From NCBI GenBank assembly GCA_023410025.1, contig JAEYQM010000086.1, forward strand, positions 16,063 through 80,062: a DNA stretch of 64,000 nt, in the 5' to 3' direction. This DNA is from Bacillota bacterium (GTDB taxonomy: Bacteria > Bacillota_I > Bacilli_A > ML615J-28 > CAG-698). Below the pieces are notes generated by a model. That model did no database searches, was not told the origin of the DNA, and worked only from the letters and a program-made list of their open reading frames with translations. Below, piece after piece: positions 27,876 to 36,113 of this stretch. The stretch's first letter is position 1; the number at the start of each line of letters is the position of its first letter. A program made the position numbers and the translations under genes.

Positions 27876-28406
27876 TTATTCATCCTCATCATCAATTAAT
27901 TCACCATCAATTTGTAACGCTTCATCATCACTAACATCTTCAATTTCTAAACCTTCATAAAAATTAGTCTCAATTAATTTATTTAGTTCCTCCATAACTT
28001 CTGATAAATGAAGCATTCTTTCGGTATCAAATTTTCTAATTAAATTTGCAACTAATGTAAAGTAAAACTTACTATAATGTTTTACAATTTTTATACTTTT
28101 CTTTGTAAGATATACTATAATAACTCTTCTATCTTGTTTATGTCTAGTTCTAATGACATATCCCTTTTTCACAAGGCTATTAACAGAAATTGATAATGTA
28201 CCTTTTGTAACTTTTAATTGACTAGCAATATCTGACATTGACTTAGTATTTGAGGTTCCAATAATATACAAAACTTTTACTTCATTAGGTGTAACATCGA
28301 TAATATCATAATGTTTTAAATATTCACGTTCAAAAAATTGTAGTTTTGATTGGAACTCAAAAAATGATTCACCGATATTATTTATATAATTATCAATATT
28401 CTTCAT
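27876..28406 (-). CDS. fabT: MarR family repressor, FabT-like, with acidic tail
   Basis: A 176-residue winged-helix regulator: VTPNEVKVLYIIG, SMSDIASQLKVTKGTLSISVNSLVKKGYVIRT (helix-turn-helix, split across loops) and RHKQDRRVIIVYLT (wing). In streptococci FabT senses acyl-ACP and represses the fab operon. Here it lies in the middle of the operon, between accA and fabK, overlapping the accA end by 14 bases. An unusual feature is a C-terminal acidic tail of about 25 residues (SDDEALQIDGELIDDEDE) beyond the usual 145-150 residues. The name rests on context plus family. Confidence 0.8.
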   Translation of the reverse strand: MKNIDNYINNIGESFFEFQSKLQFFEREYLKHYDIIDVTPNEVKVLYIIGTSNTKSMSDIASQLKVTKGTLSISVNSLVKKGYVIRTRHKQDRRVIIVYLTKKSIKIVKHYSKFYFTLVANLIRKFDTERMLHLSEVMEELNKLIETNFYEGLEIEDVSDDEALQIDGELIDDEDE

Positions 28407-29202
28407 ATGTTCCAGTCCTTCTATATTTCATATAGCGCTTTTTAATTAATTCTTTTTTATCTATTTTTTTTAATTCATTAATAGTAGTAACTAATTTTTC
28501 TTTAATAATAGAAAAAGAAAAATTAGGGTTTAAATGAAGTCCTCCCTCAACCTCAGGAATTATCATATCAATAATACCAAAACTATATAAATCCTCTGAT
28601 GTAAGTTTCATAACAACTGAAGCTTCTTTTGCTCTTGAGGCATCTTTATATAGAATAGAAGCAAAGCCTTCAGGAGATAGAATTGAGTATATTGAGTTTT
28701 CAAACATCCAAATTTGGTCACTTACACCAATTCCTAAGGCACCACCACTACCACCTTCTCCAAGAACAATTGATATTATTGGTACTTCAAGACCAACCAT
28801 CTCTTTTAAGTTATTAGCAATTGCATTAGCTTGTCCTCTTTGTTCAGCACCAACTCCTGGATATGCTCCCGGAGTATCAATAATAGATATGATTGGACGA
28901 TTAAATTTTTCTGCTTGTTTCATAATTCTTAGAGCTTTACGATATCCTTCAGGATTAGACATTCCAAAATTATGATATATCTTTTCTTCCGTTGTTGTTC
29001 CTTTTTGTTGGGCAATTATTGTAACAGGAATATTATTTAAAAGTCCAATTCCACAAATTATACTTTTATCATCACCAGATAAACGATCACCTTGTAGCTC
29101 AATAAAATCAGTAAATAAGAAGTTAATTAATTTTAAAGCATTTGGACGTCTTATATGACGTGCAAGTAGAACTTTATTGAAAACTTGATCAACGTTATTC
29201 AT
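28393..29202 (-). CDS. accA: Acetyl-CoA carboxylase carboxyltransferase subunit alpha
   Basis: With AccD forms the carboxyltransferase that makes malonyl-CoA. The 269-residue protein has ELQGDRLSGDDKSIICGIG, DTPGAYPGVGAEQRGQ and GEGGSGGALGIG, the oxyanion-hole glycine blocks, and SILSPEGFASILYKD. It overlaps accD by one base and fabT by 14, so translation is coupled. Confidence 0.96.
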   Translation of the reverse strand: MNNVDQVFNKVLLARHIRRPNALKLINFLFTDFIELQGDRLSGDDKSIICGIGLLNNIPVTIIAQQKGTTTEEKIYHNFGMSNPEGYRKALRIMKQAEKFNRPIISIIDTPGAYPGVGAEQRGQANAIANNLKEMVGLEVPIISIVLGEGGSGGALGIGVSDQIWMFENSIYSILSPEGFASILYKDASRAKEASVVMKLTSEDLYSFGIIDMIIPEVEGGLHLNPNFSFSIIKEKLVTTINELKKIDKKELIKKRYMKYRRTGTYEEY

Positions 29203-30074
29203 TATTTATCCTCCGAGTGAAGTTTAATTAATCTAGATAATATATCTTTTATTTCATGTCTAGAAACCACCATATCAACAAAACCATGTTGTAACTGGAA
29301 TTGTTCAGTTTGGAATCCTTCTGGAAGATCTTGATTAATTGTTTGTTTGATTACCCTTTGACCAGCAAAGCCAATTAAGGAATCTTTTTCAGCAATTATT
29401 ATATCTCCTAAAGAGGCATAACTTGCAAGAACTCCACCAGTTGTAGGATTTGTTAGAATACTAATAAATAATAGTTTTTCCATGTCATGTAGTTTGATAG
29501 CGGCACTTGTTTTAGCCATTTGCATTAGTGAATAAATACCTTCTTGCATTCTAGCACCACCCGATGCTGAAAAGATAATTAAGGGAAGTCGATGTTCAAT
29601 TGAATATTCAATTAATTTAGTTACTTTTTCACCAACAACTGTTCCCATACTTCCCATCATAAAGAAACTATCTAATACACCAATTGCAACTTTTTGTTTA
29701 TTAATTAATCCTGTTCCACAAATAAAAGCTTCAAATTCATTTGTCATTTGTTGGTATTTTTGAATCTTTTCATCATAATCAGGAAAATTAAGTGGATTGT
29801 TTGCTTTAATATTTGCAAATAATTCACAAAAACTATTATTATCTAAAGTTATAGTAAGTCTTTTTATTGCATTAATTTTAAAATGATATGAACACTTAGG
29901 ACATACATCAAGATTTTTTTCTAAGTCTTCGTTAAAGATAAGTTCATTACAATTTTCACACTTTATAAAAAGCCCTATTGGAATATCTTTTTTAGTAACT
30001 TCAGTTGTTTTATTGCGGAAGAGTTTTTTAAAGTACTCGACTCTTTCCTTCCTATCATCGATGAAGTTGCTCAT
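29202..30074 (-). CDS. accD: Acetyl-CoA carboxylase carboxyltransferase subunit beta
   Basis: Zinc-containing carboxyltransferase subunit. The 290-residue protein has a four-Cys zinc finger, Cys39/42 (CENC) and Cys58/61 (CPKC), then the crotonase-fold blocks SASGGARMQEG and TNPTTGGVLASYASLGD. It starts 20 bases inside the accC 3' end. Confidence 0.96.
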   Translation of the reverse strand: MSNFIDDRKERVEYFKKLFRNKTTEVTKKDIPIGLFIKCENCNELIFNEDLEKNLDVCPKCSYHFKINAIKRLTITLDNNSFCELFANIKANNPLNFPDYDEKIQKYQQMTNEFEAFICGTGLINKQKVAIGVLDSFFMMGSMGTVVGEKVTKLIEYSIEHRLPLIIFSASGGARMQEGIYSLMQMAKTSAAIKLHDMEKLLFISILTNPTTGGVLASYASLGDIIIAEKDSLIGFAGQRVIKQTINQDLPEGFQTEQFQLQHGFVDMVVSRHEIKDILSRLIKLHSEDK

Positions 30075-31431
30075 ATTTATTTGCCCTCACTATTTCAAAA
30101 AAACTATTTACAAAATTTGTATCATATAATCCACGAACAAAATTTGTATTAAACATAATTAGATATAAAAATTCAACATTTGTTATTATTCCATCTATCA
30201 TAAATTCTTCTAATGCTACACGCATTTTTCTAATTGCTTCACGTCTAGTGGGAGCATAAACAATTAATTTTGCAAGCATTGAATCATAATATGGAGATAC
30301 TGTGTAGTTTCCATATATATGAGTATCAATTCTAACTCCAGGTCCACCAGGGAAAATAACATTGTTTATTAATCCAGGTGATGGTCTAAAAAAATTATCT
30401 GGATCTTCAGCATTTATCCTACATTCAATGGCATGACCTTTAATTGTTATATCTTCTTGCTTGAAACTAAGAGGGTTTTTGAAAGCAATTTTAATTTGCT
30501 CTTTAACAATATCAATGCCTGTAACCATTTCTGTCACGGGATGTTCTACTTGAATACGAGTATTTACTTCAATAAAGAAGTAATTGTTGTTTTTATCAAC
30601 AATAAACTCTACTGTTCCTGCACTACGATAGTTACTAATTTTAGCAATTCTAATTGCTGCCTCACCTAGTTCTTTTCTTAATTCATTTGATATAAAAGGT
30701 GATGGTGATTCTTCAATCATTTTTTGATTTCTTCTTTGAATTGAACAATCTCTTTCCCCAAAATGAACAATATTACCAAAATTATCGGCAAGAAATTGAA
30801 TCTCAATATGTCTAGGATTTTCAATATATTTTTCTATATATACAGAGTCATCACTAAAATTAACTAAAGCTTCTTGCTTTGTTTGAAAGAACAAGTGTCT
30901 TAGTTCTTCAGAATTATTAATAATACTAATTCCTTTTCCACCACCACCAGATACAGCTTTAATTAATATAGGGTAACCGATTTGTTCAGATACCTTAATA
31001 GCTTCTTCAATACTTTCAACCGTTCCATTAGATCCAGCAACTACCGGAACATTTGCTTTTTTTGCAATTTCTTTTGCAGTTGCTTTATTACCTAATAATT
31101 TAATTGTTTGACTAGTTGGTCCAATAAAATTTATATTACACTTTTCAACAATACTAACAAATTTATCATTTTCAGATAAAAAACCATAACCAGGATGAAT
31201 AGCATCAGCACCAGTTGCAATAGCAGCACTAATAATATTAGTAATATTTAGGTAACTATCTGAACTTTTTTCTCCACCAATACAAATTGATTCATCCGCA
31301 AGCTTTACATGTAAACTATTTATATCTGCTTTTGAATAAACAGCTACAGTTGAAATTCCCAATTCTTTACAGGCCCTAATAATACGAATGGCAATTTCTC
31401 CACGATTGGCAATTAATACTTTGTTTGACAT
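30055..31431 (-). CDS. accC: Biotin carboxylase
   Basis: ATP-dependent carboxylation of the biotin on AccB. The 458-residue protein begins KVLIANRGEIAIRIIRACKELG and has HPGYGFLSEN, the ATP-grasp glycine loop SGGGGKGI, FIEVNTRIQVEHPVTEM and ECRINAEDP. Length is typical of the stand-alone bacterial enzyme. It directly follows accB with no gap. Confidence 0.97.
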   Translation of the reverse strand: MSNKVLIANRGEIAIRIIRACKELGISTVAVYSKADINSLHVKLADESICIGGEKSSDSYLNITNIISAAIATGADAIHPGYGFLSENDKFVSIVEKCNINFIGPTSQTIKLLGNKATAKEIAKKANVPVVAGSNGTVESIEEAIKVSEQIGYPILIKAVSGGGGKGISIINNSEELRHLFFQTKQEALVNFSDDSVYIEKYIENPRHIEIQFLADNFGNIVHFGERDCSIQRRNQKMIEESPSPFISNELRKELGEAAIRIAKISNYRSAGTVEFIVDKNNNYFFIEVNTRIQVEHPVTEMVTGIDIVKEQIKIAFKNPLSFKQEDITIKGHAIECRINAEDPDNFFRPSPGLINNVIFPGGPGVRIDTHIYGNYTVSPYYDSMLAKLIVYAPTRREAIRKMRVALEEFMIDGIITNVEFLYLIMFNTNFVRGLYDTNFVNSFFEIVRANKYEQLHR

Positions 31432-31848
31432 TTATTCAATTACCATCAAAACTTGATCAAAGCCTACTGCTTCACCATTTGCTACTTTAATTTCAGTAAC
31501 TACACCATCGATAGGAGAAGTAATCTCATTCATAATTTTCATTGCTTCAATGATGCAAAGTGTTTGTTTTGCAGATACTTTGTCTCCCACTTTTACAAAT
31601 GGTGGTTGATTAGGGCCACTAGCAGTATAGAATGTTCCTACAATTGGGCTTTTTAAACAGAATTTGTTTTTTTCACAATCTTCATCATGTTTTTGATTGT
31701 TTTGTAATTCAACATACTCTTTTTTCAAAATGGTTGGGTTTGTTAATTTACTAAGCCTGATATGAAAACCTTCGTTAGTTAATTCAAGTTCAGTTAAGTT
31801 TGATTTCTCAAAATTTTTAATAATAGTTTGTACTTCTTTTAGATTCAT
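31432..31848 (-). CDS. accB: Biotin carboxyl carrier protein
   Basis: Biotin-carrying subunit of acetyl-CoA carboxylase. The 138-residue protein has a flexible N-terminal part, the SPIVGTFYTASGP block and the biotinyl motif EAMKIMNE with Lys104. First gene of the acc-fab operon; ribosome site AGGAGGG. The promoter upstream carries two palindromes. No biotin ligase is seen in the window. Confidence 0.96.
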   Translation of the reverse strand: MNLKEVQTIIKNFEKSNLTELELTNEGFHIRLSKLTNPTILKKEYVELQNNQKHDEDCEKNKFCLKSPIVGTFYTASGPNQPPFVKVGDKVSAKQTLCIIEAMKIMNEITSPIDGVVTEIKVANGEAVGFDQVLMVIE

Positions 31849-31865
31849 GTTCCCTCCTATAAAAA

Positions 31866-31886
31866 AATGACGATTATATCGTCATT
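31866..31886 (-). promoter_or_regulatory. Operator O1 over the accB -10 box
   Basis: Inverted repeat AATGACGAT-TAT-ATCGTCATT (9-base arms). Its centre contains the -10 TATAAT (31878-31873 on the minus strand), so a bound protein would block RNA polymerase. The T run after it on the minus strand makes it look like a terminator too, but the promoter's own transcript would start inside it. Confidence 0.65.
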
Positions 31887-31902
31887 AAATTTCGTTTGTA
31901 AA
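31873..31902 (-). promoter_or_regulatory. Promoter of the acc-fab operon
   Basis: On the minus strand TTTACA (31902-31897), 18-base spacer, TATAAT (31878-31873). Transcription should start near 31866, leaving a very short leader before the accB ribosome site. Confidence 0.65.
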
Positions 31903-31917
31903 GTGACGACATCACTT
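31901..31917 (-). promoter_or_regulatory. Operator O2 at the accB -35 box
   Basis: Inverted repeat AAGTGA-CGACA-TCACTT touching the -35 box. One arm contains GTGACGA, which shares TGACGA with both arms of O1. Centres of O1 and O2 are about 33 bases (three helical turns) apart, so two dimers could bind on the same face. Confidence 0.55.
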
Positions 31918-31982
31918 AGTAAAAAGATTGTATAAGTAATTTTGTATTAATTAAAATCGGTATTAAAAATATTATAAAAAAT

Positions 31983-32834
31983 TTAGTAATTAATATATCC
32001 AACACCAATAACCGATAAACCTAAGTGAGCTACTACAGTTGCTGGAATATTAAAAACTTCTATTTTTATATTAGGTAATTTATCTTTTATTATCTCTAAT
32101 ACAAATTCTAAATCTTTAGTATTATCAGTATATGATACATGTACCACACCAGTATTTACATTAACTTTCCCAACTAACATATCAACAATTTTAATTAAAG
32201 CCTTTTTATAAGTTCTAACTGTTTCAGTTGAAATAAGTTTTCCATCCCTACTAAATTCAATTACAGGTTTGATTTTTAAGATATTTGCAACTAATCCTTT
32301 CGCATTTGATAGTCTCCCATTTTTAATTAGATATGTAAGATTATCAACTGTTAAAAAATATTGCCAGTTCTGCTTTATAAAATCAATGTGCTTTAAGATA
32401 TCTGCAACTGTTCCACCATTATTAGAAATTCTAGCAGCATCTAATACCATACTAGTTAGAATAGAAACAGTAGTTAAGGTATCAACAATTTCAATATTTA
32501 TATCATCTATCATCTCTTTTGCAATCATTGCATTTTGATATGTTCCACTTAATTCTTTAGAAATACATAGGAACACAATATCAGTATAACCAAGATCTTT
32601 GATCATTTCAAAGGTAGTAAGTACTTCCCCCATTGATGGTTGAGAAGTTTTTGGTACATCTACCGAACTTTTAAGCGCATTATAAAATTGTTCATTACCA
32701 AATTTTTCAAAATCAGTATATACATCACTACCTAAAAAACATGGAAGATTTATCATAAAAATATTGTTATATTCATGTTTTATATTATATATTGATGATG
32801 AACTGTCTGTAAGAATCGCAATTTTTGTCTTCAT
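31983..32834 (-). CDS. DegV family fatty-acid-binding protein (FakB-like), copy 2
   Basis: A 283-residue DegV protein with ILTDSSSSIY at the start, PKTSQPSMGEVLTTF (fatty-acid site motif) and FLTVDNLTYLIKNGRLSN. It is expected to bind an exogenous fatty acid for phosphorylation by FakA (not in the window). The in-frame start at 32867 lies within the operator, so ATG 32834 behind GAGAGGAT is chosen. The gene lies upstream of accB on the same strand with no clear terminator between, linking exogenous fatty acid uptake to synthesis. Paralogue of 13719. Confidence 0.88.
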   Translation of the reverse strand: MKTKIAILTDSSSSIYNIKHEYNNIFMINLPCFLGSDVYTDFEKFGNEQFYNALKSSVDVPKTSQPSMGEVLTTFEMIKDLGYTDIVFLCISKELSGTYQNAMIAKEMIDDINIEIVDTLTTVSILTSMVLDAARISNNGGTVADILKHIDFIKQNWQYFLTVDNLTYLIKNGRLSNAKGLVANILKIKPVIEFSRDGKLISTETVRTYKKALIKIVDMLVGKVNVNTGVVHVSYTDNTKDLEFVLEIIKDKLPNIKIEVFNIPATVVAHLGLSVIGVGYINY

Positions 32835-32847
32835 AATATCCTCTCTT

Positions 32848-32892
32848 AAAATTAATTTGAAATACAAATAATTTGAATTTCAAATTAATTTT
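32848..32892 (-). promoter_or_regulatory. Long palindromic operator of degV copy 2 with FabT-like core
   Basis: A perfect 16-base inverted repeat (32848-32863 and 32877-32892) with 13-base spacer. Inside it, TAATTTGA-ATT-TCAAATTA (32869-32887) has the TTTGA-N3-TCAAA core reported for FabT boxes in streptococci, and a second near-copy TTTGA-AAT-ACAAA lies next to it. It covers the -10 box and the expected transcript start. Confidence 0.65.
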
Positions 32893-32917
32893 AACATATA
32901 ATACATTAATTTGTCAA
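32888..32917 (-). promoter_or_regulatory. Promoter of degV copy 2
   Basis: Minus strand TTGACA (32917-32912), 18-base spacer, TAAAAT (32893-32888) with an upstream TGT, an extended -10. Confidence 0.7.
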
Positions 32918-32937
32918 TGCATATAATAAATTAAGTA

Positions 32938-32966
32938 TTGGAAATTAATGTTTTATGAAGTATAAT
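32938..32966 (+). promoter_or_regulatory. Promoter of the zinc-ribbon / VanZ pair
   Basis: TTGGAA (32938-32943), 17-base spacer, TATAAT (32961-32966), then AGGTGATTAG and ATG 32985. Confidence 0.65.
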
Positions 32967-32984
32967 TAAAATAGGTGATTAGTT

Positions 32985-33755
32985 ATGAAAGCATATCAAT
33001 GTGTCAATTGTAAGTTCTTAACATATGAAAAAAACAAAATCTGTCCTATTTGTGAGGATAATGTGGAAGAAGTAAATGTTCCAAATAGGAATGAAAAAAC
33101 TTTTTCTAATCCAATAAGAATAAAAAAATTGAATCAAGATGTAAACTTTAATTACTATTGTTATAAATGCAAGAAATACGGAATAAATAAAATCTGTATG
33201 GATTGTAATGTTAATTGTTATTTAGGTATTGAAATCAAGGAAAAAAGATATGTTTTAAGTAGAATTAGAAGTCTATCTGAAGTTTATTCCCCAAGTGAAG
33301 TAAAAAAAATAGTTGATGAAACATCAACTGATGATAAAGAATTGATATATAGAAATTTAGAAGAACCTAGTAGATTTTTTTATCGTAAGGATAAAGGTAA
33401 ATCATATACTTGTATATTTATAGGAATATTAATATATATAGCGGGGTTTGCTATTTCAACACAAAATTATAATGATGGATTGCTATCAAGTATTGCTAAT
33501 GCAGTTGGTAATGGCGTATTTACAATTTTTTTAGCGTTAGGGATTGGCTATTTAGATAATGCTTATATGATTGAAGAAGAGCATGTACCAATTGTTTTTA
33601 GTGTAATTACACTTGTATTAATGTTGATATATCTAGGAATAGCTGTTGGATTTGATTTGTCATATACAGTAAGCTATTTAATTGGACTTGGATTAATGAT
33701 AATTGCGCTTATTTCTAATTTAATTTATTATTTAGTATTGAGGAAGTTAAAATGA
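32985..33755 (+). CDS. Double zinc-ribbon membrane protein (unknown)
   Basis: A 256-residue protein. It has a first Cys2-Cys2 ribbon (CVNC at 6-9, CPIC at 20-23) and a second (CYKC near 58-61, CMDC near 71-74). A charged middle is followed by four hydrophobic segments between about residues 137 and 253. No family recognised. It overlaps the VanZ-like gene by four bases (ATGA). Zinc-ribbon/TM proteins of this kind are common in low-GC Firmicutes and mostly unstudied. Confidence 0.75.
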   Translation: MKAYQCVNCKFLTYEKNKICPICEDNVEEVNVPNRNEKTFSNPIRIKKLNQDVNFNYYCYKCKKYGINKICMDCNVNCYLGIEIKEKRYVLSRIRSLSEVYSPSEVKKIVDETSTDDKELIYRNLEEPSRFFYRKDKGKSYTCIFIGILIYIAGFAISTQNYNDGLLSSIANAVGNGVFTIFLALGIGYLDNAYMIEEEHVPIVFSVITLVLMLIYLGIAVGFDLSYTVSYLIGLGLMIIALISNLIYYLVLRKLK

Positions 33756-34198
33756 AAAAATATTTACTGGCTATAGCAACCTTTATGTGGATTGCCTTTA
33801 TTTTTATGAATTCATTACAAACAGGTGTAGAATCTGGTGAAGTAAGTTCAAAGATAACAGAAGTTGTAATTAAAGTATTAAATTTAATTAATATTAATTT
33901 AGATTTTAACACAACAGCAATTTTTATTAGAAAGTGTGCTCATGTATTCGAATATTTTATTTTAGGAATACTATTTGCATTGACATATATTAATATGATA
34001 GGTAATCTAAATTACCGAATTATATATACTTTTTTATCAGCATTAGTTGTTAGTATATCAGATGAAATCATTCAACTATATGTACCAGGAAGAGTTGGTG
34101 CAGTAACTGATGTATTAATTGATACAATCGGGATAGTTTTAGGAATTATTATAATATTACTAATTATAAAAATTAGAAAAAAGAGAACAGAAGTTTAA
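33752..34198 (+). CDS. VanZ-like membrane protein
   Basis: A 148-residue, four-TM protein with the VanZ family blocks RKCAHVFEYFILGIL and SDEIIQLYVPGRVGAVTDVLIDTIG. VanZ gives low-level teicoplanin resistance in enterococci; most family members are of unknown role. No vanA-type genes are near, so a resistance call is not justified. Co-translated with the zinc-ribbon gene. Confidence 0.85.
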   Translation: MKKYLLAIATFMWIAFIFMNSLQTGVESGEVSSKITEVVIKVLNLININLDFNTTAIFIRKCAHVFEYFILGILFALTYINMIGNLNYRIIYTFLSALVVSISDEIIQLYVPGRVGAVTDVLIDTIGIVLGIIIILLIIKIRKKRTEV

Positions 34199-34224
34199 CT
34201 ACTTGGATAACAAGTAGTTTTTTA
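34197..34224 (+). terminator. Terminator after the VanZ-like gene
   Basis: AACTACTTG and CAAGTAGTT around GATAA, followed by T residues. Confidence 0.8.
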
Positions 34225-34227
34225 ATG

Positions 34228-34252
34228 AAAAAAAGTGCTAAAAAGCACTTTA
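34228..34252 (-). terminator. Terminator after pepF (minus strand)
   Basis: AAAGTGCTTTTTAGCACTTT on the minus strand, followed by a T run. It overlaps the pepF stop. Confidence 0.8.
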
Positions 34253-36004
34253 TTTTGTTAGTTCTAAGAATAATTCGATATCTTCTTTAATTACATCAAT
34301 TGAACTTTTCCAGAAATTTGGATCAGTAATATCTATACCAATACTACTTGCAACGTCCATTAGATTTGCCTTACCAGTAATTGATAATAATTTTCTGATG
34401 TCATTAACAAAGCTTGCTCCTTTTTCAACATATTTTGCATAAATCCCTTTAGAGAATAGAAGACCAAATGCATAAGGGAAATTATAAAAACTTCTACCAG
34501 TTGAATAGTAATGGCTCTTATTTATCCACATGCCACTATTTAAAAATTCAGTATCAAGTCCATCTCCATATGTTTTAAGTTGAGCATCAATCATCATTTT
34601 ATTTAATGTTTCTTCATTTAAGAATTCATTTTGAACTCGCTCAAAGACTTCAGTTTCAAATAAATAGCGGCTTAAAATATCGACAATTAATTGTGTTGCA
34701 TCTTGTAATTCTTGTTCAACAAGACCTAATATTTCTACACTATCTGTTGCTTCTTTTAAAACAGCTTTCTTAACTATAGTTTCACATAATATTGAAGCTG
34801 TTTCAGCAATAGGCATTGGATAGCTAGAGTTTAGGATTCTTTCATTAAAGACAATTGAGTTATGATAAGCATGGCCAAGTTCGTGAGCTACAGTTGAAAT
34901 ATCTCCAATAGAACCATCATAATTTGTCATTACTCTGCTTTCTTTAAGTGGGAAAATTCTTGAACAGAATGCTCCACCACGTTTACCTTGACGAGGTAAC
35001 CAGTCAATCCAATTTTCTTCAAAAGCTCTCTTGGCAAGATCAGCTAAGTCATCTGAAAATGTTTTAAAGTTTTTATAGATAAATGCTTTAGCTTCATCAA
35101 TTGTATACTTTGAATCACTTTTACCCATTGGTGCAAATAAGTCATAAAATGGCAAACCATTTTTATGATTTAACATTTCAGCTTTTCTCTTTAAGTATTT
35201 TCTGAAGTCAGGTAATGAATCAGTCATTGCTTTAATTAAGGCATCTAATACATCTTTATTAATACGGCATTGTTTTAGGGTTTCTTCAAGTGGTGAAGAA
35301 TATTTTCTTTTTTTAGCCATAGTAACAACATGCTTTTTAACACCGTTTAAAGCAAAAGCTGTGGCTTTATCAATTTTTTTATAAGTTGCAAGTTCTGCTT
35401 CATAAGCATTTTTTCTAATTTCTGGATTTCCTTCATATGCTAAGTTTCTAACCTTTGCTAGATTAATAATAGTTCCATCATATTCCACTTCAACTGTTGA
35501 TGTTAGGTCATTTTGAAGTTTAGAGAATAGTGAACCTCCACTTTGGTTAAGTTGAGCAGCTAACTCTTCCTCTTGTTCACTAAGAAGATGAATACTACTT
35601 TCTTTAATTTCCTTAAGCATAAATTCGTATTCTTTTAGTAATGAATCACTTTCAATTATTTCATCTAAATTATCAATACTTGATACATATTTTTCAAATA
35701 ATGTATCTGGTATTGTTATTTGAACGAATTTTTGTTGAATTTTAACCATCATGTTATTAAATTCTAGGTTACGTGAATCAACAGCAAGTGTTAGACTTAA
35801 AAATGACATTAGTCTACCTGCTACCATATTGATTTCTTCTTGTAATTTAATTAGTTCTACTAGTTTTGTTTTTGGATCATCAATTGTAAGATTTTCTGTA
35901 TAAACAGTAAACTTTTTAATTAATTCATCTAAAAGAACAGTATCTTTTGAAAAATTAGGATCATCAAGTCCTAAGTATAATTTATTTAAGTTCCAATTGC
36001 TCAT
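34250..36004 (-). CDS. pepF: Oligoendopeptidase F (M3B metallopeptidase)
   Basis: Cytosolic zinc peptidase that trims 7-17-residue peptides. The 584-residue protein has the zinc motif HELGHAYHN near residue 375 with the downstream Glu in ETASILCETIV, the M3 N-terminal helical domain, and the C-terminal YNFPYAFGLLFSKGIYA typical of PepF. It starts behind CGGAGG. Monocistronic, divergent from mnmG. Confidence 0.93.
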   Translation of the reverse strand: MSNWNLNKLYLGLDDPNFSKDTVLLDELIKKFTVYTENLTIDDPKTKLVELIKLQEEINMVAGRLMSFLSLTLAVDSRNLEFNNMMVKIQQKFVQITIPDTLFEKYVSSIDNLDEIIESDSLLKEYEFMLKEIKESSIHLLSEQEEELAAQLNQSGGSLFSKLQNDLTSTVEVEYDGTIINLAKVRNLAYEGNPEIRKNAYEAELATYKKIDKATAFALNGVKKHVVTMAKKRKYSSPLEETLKQCRINKDVLDALIKAMTDSLPDFRKYLKRKAEMLNHKNGLPFYDLFAPMGKSDSKYTIDEAKAFIYKNFKTFSDDLADLAKRAFEENWIDWLPRQGKRGGAFCSRIFPLKESRVMTNYDGSIGDISTVAHELGHAYHNSIVFNERILNSSYPMPIAETASILCETIVKKAVLKEATDSVEILGLVEQELQDATQLIVDILSRYLFETEVFERVQNEFLNEETLNKMMIDAQLKTYGDGLDTEFLNSGMWINKSHYYSTGRSFYNFPYAFGLLFSKGIYAKYVEKGASFVNDIRKLLSITGKANLMDVASSIGIDITDPNFWKSSIDVIKEDIELFLELTK

Positions 36005-36066
36005 ATTTACCTCCGCTTTTTAATATTATATCACTAAAACTTAAAAAATAAAAATAAAAAGTTTTT

Positions 36067-36096
36067 TTCACAAATATCTACATTATGTGGTAAAAT
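36067..36096 (+). promoter_or_regulatory. Promoter of the mnmG-rsmG-parA operon
   Basis: TTCACA (36067-36072), 18-base spacer, TAAAAT (36091-36096) with an upstream TG (extended -10). Confidence 0.6.
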
Positions 36097-36113
36097 ATAC
36101 GTTGGTGATAAAA

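Noticed and set aside
31862..31886. Reading the accB palindrome as a leader terminator
   Set aside because: The -10 box lies inside it, so the operon's own transcript would not contain the full hairpin; operator is more likely. Read-through from degV could still see it.
33752..34198. Glycopeptide resistance call for the VanZ-like gene
   Set aside because: VanZ family alone, with no vanA-type genes nearby, does not support resistance.
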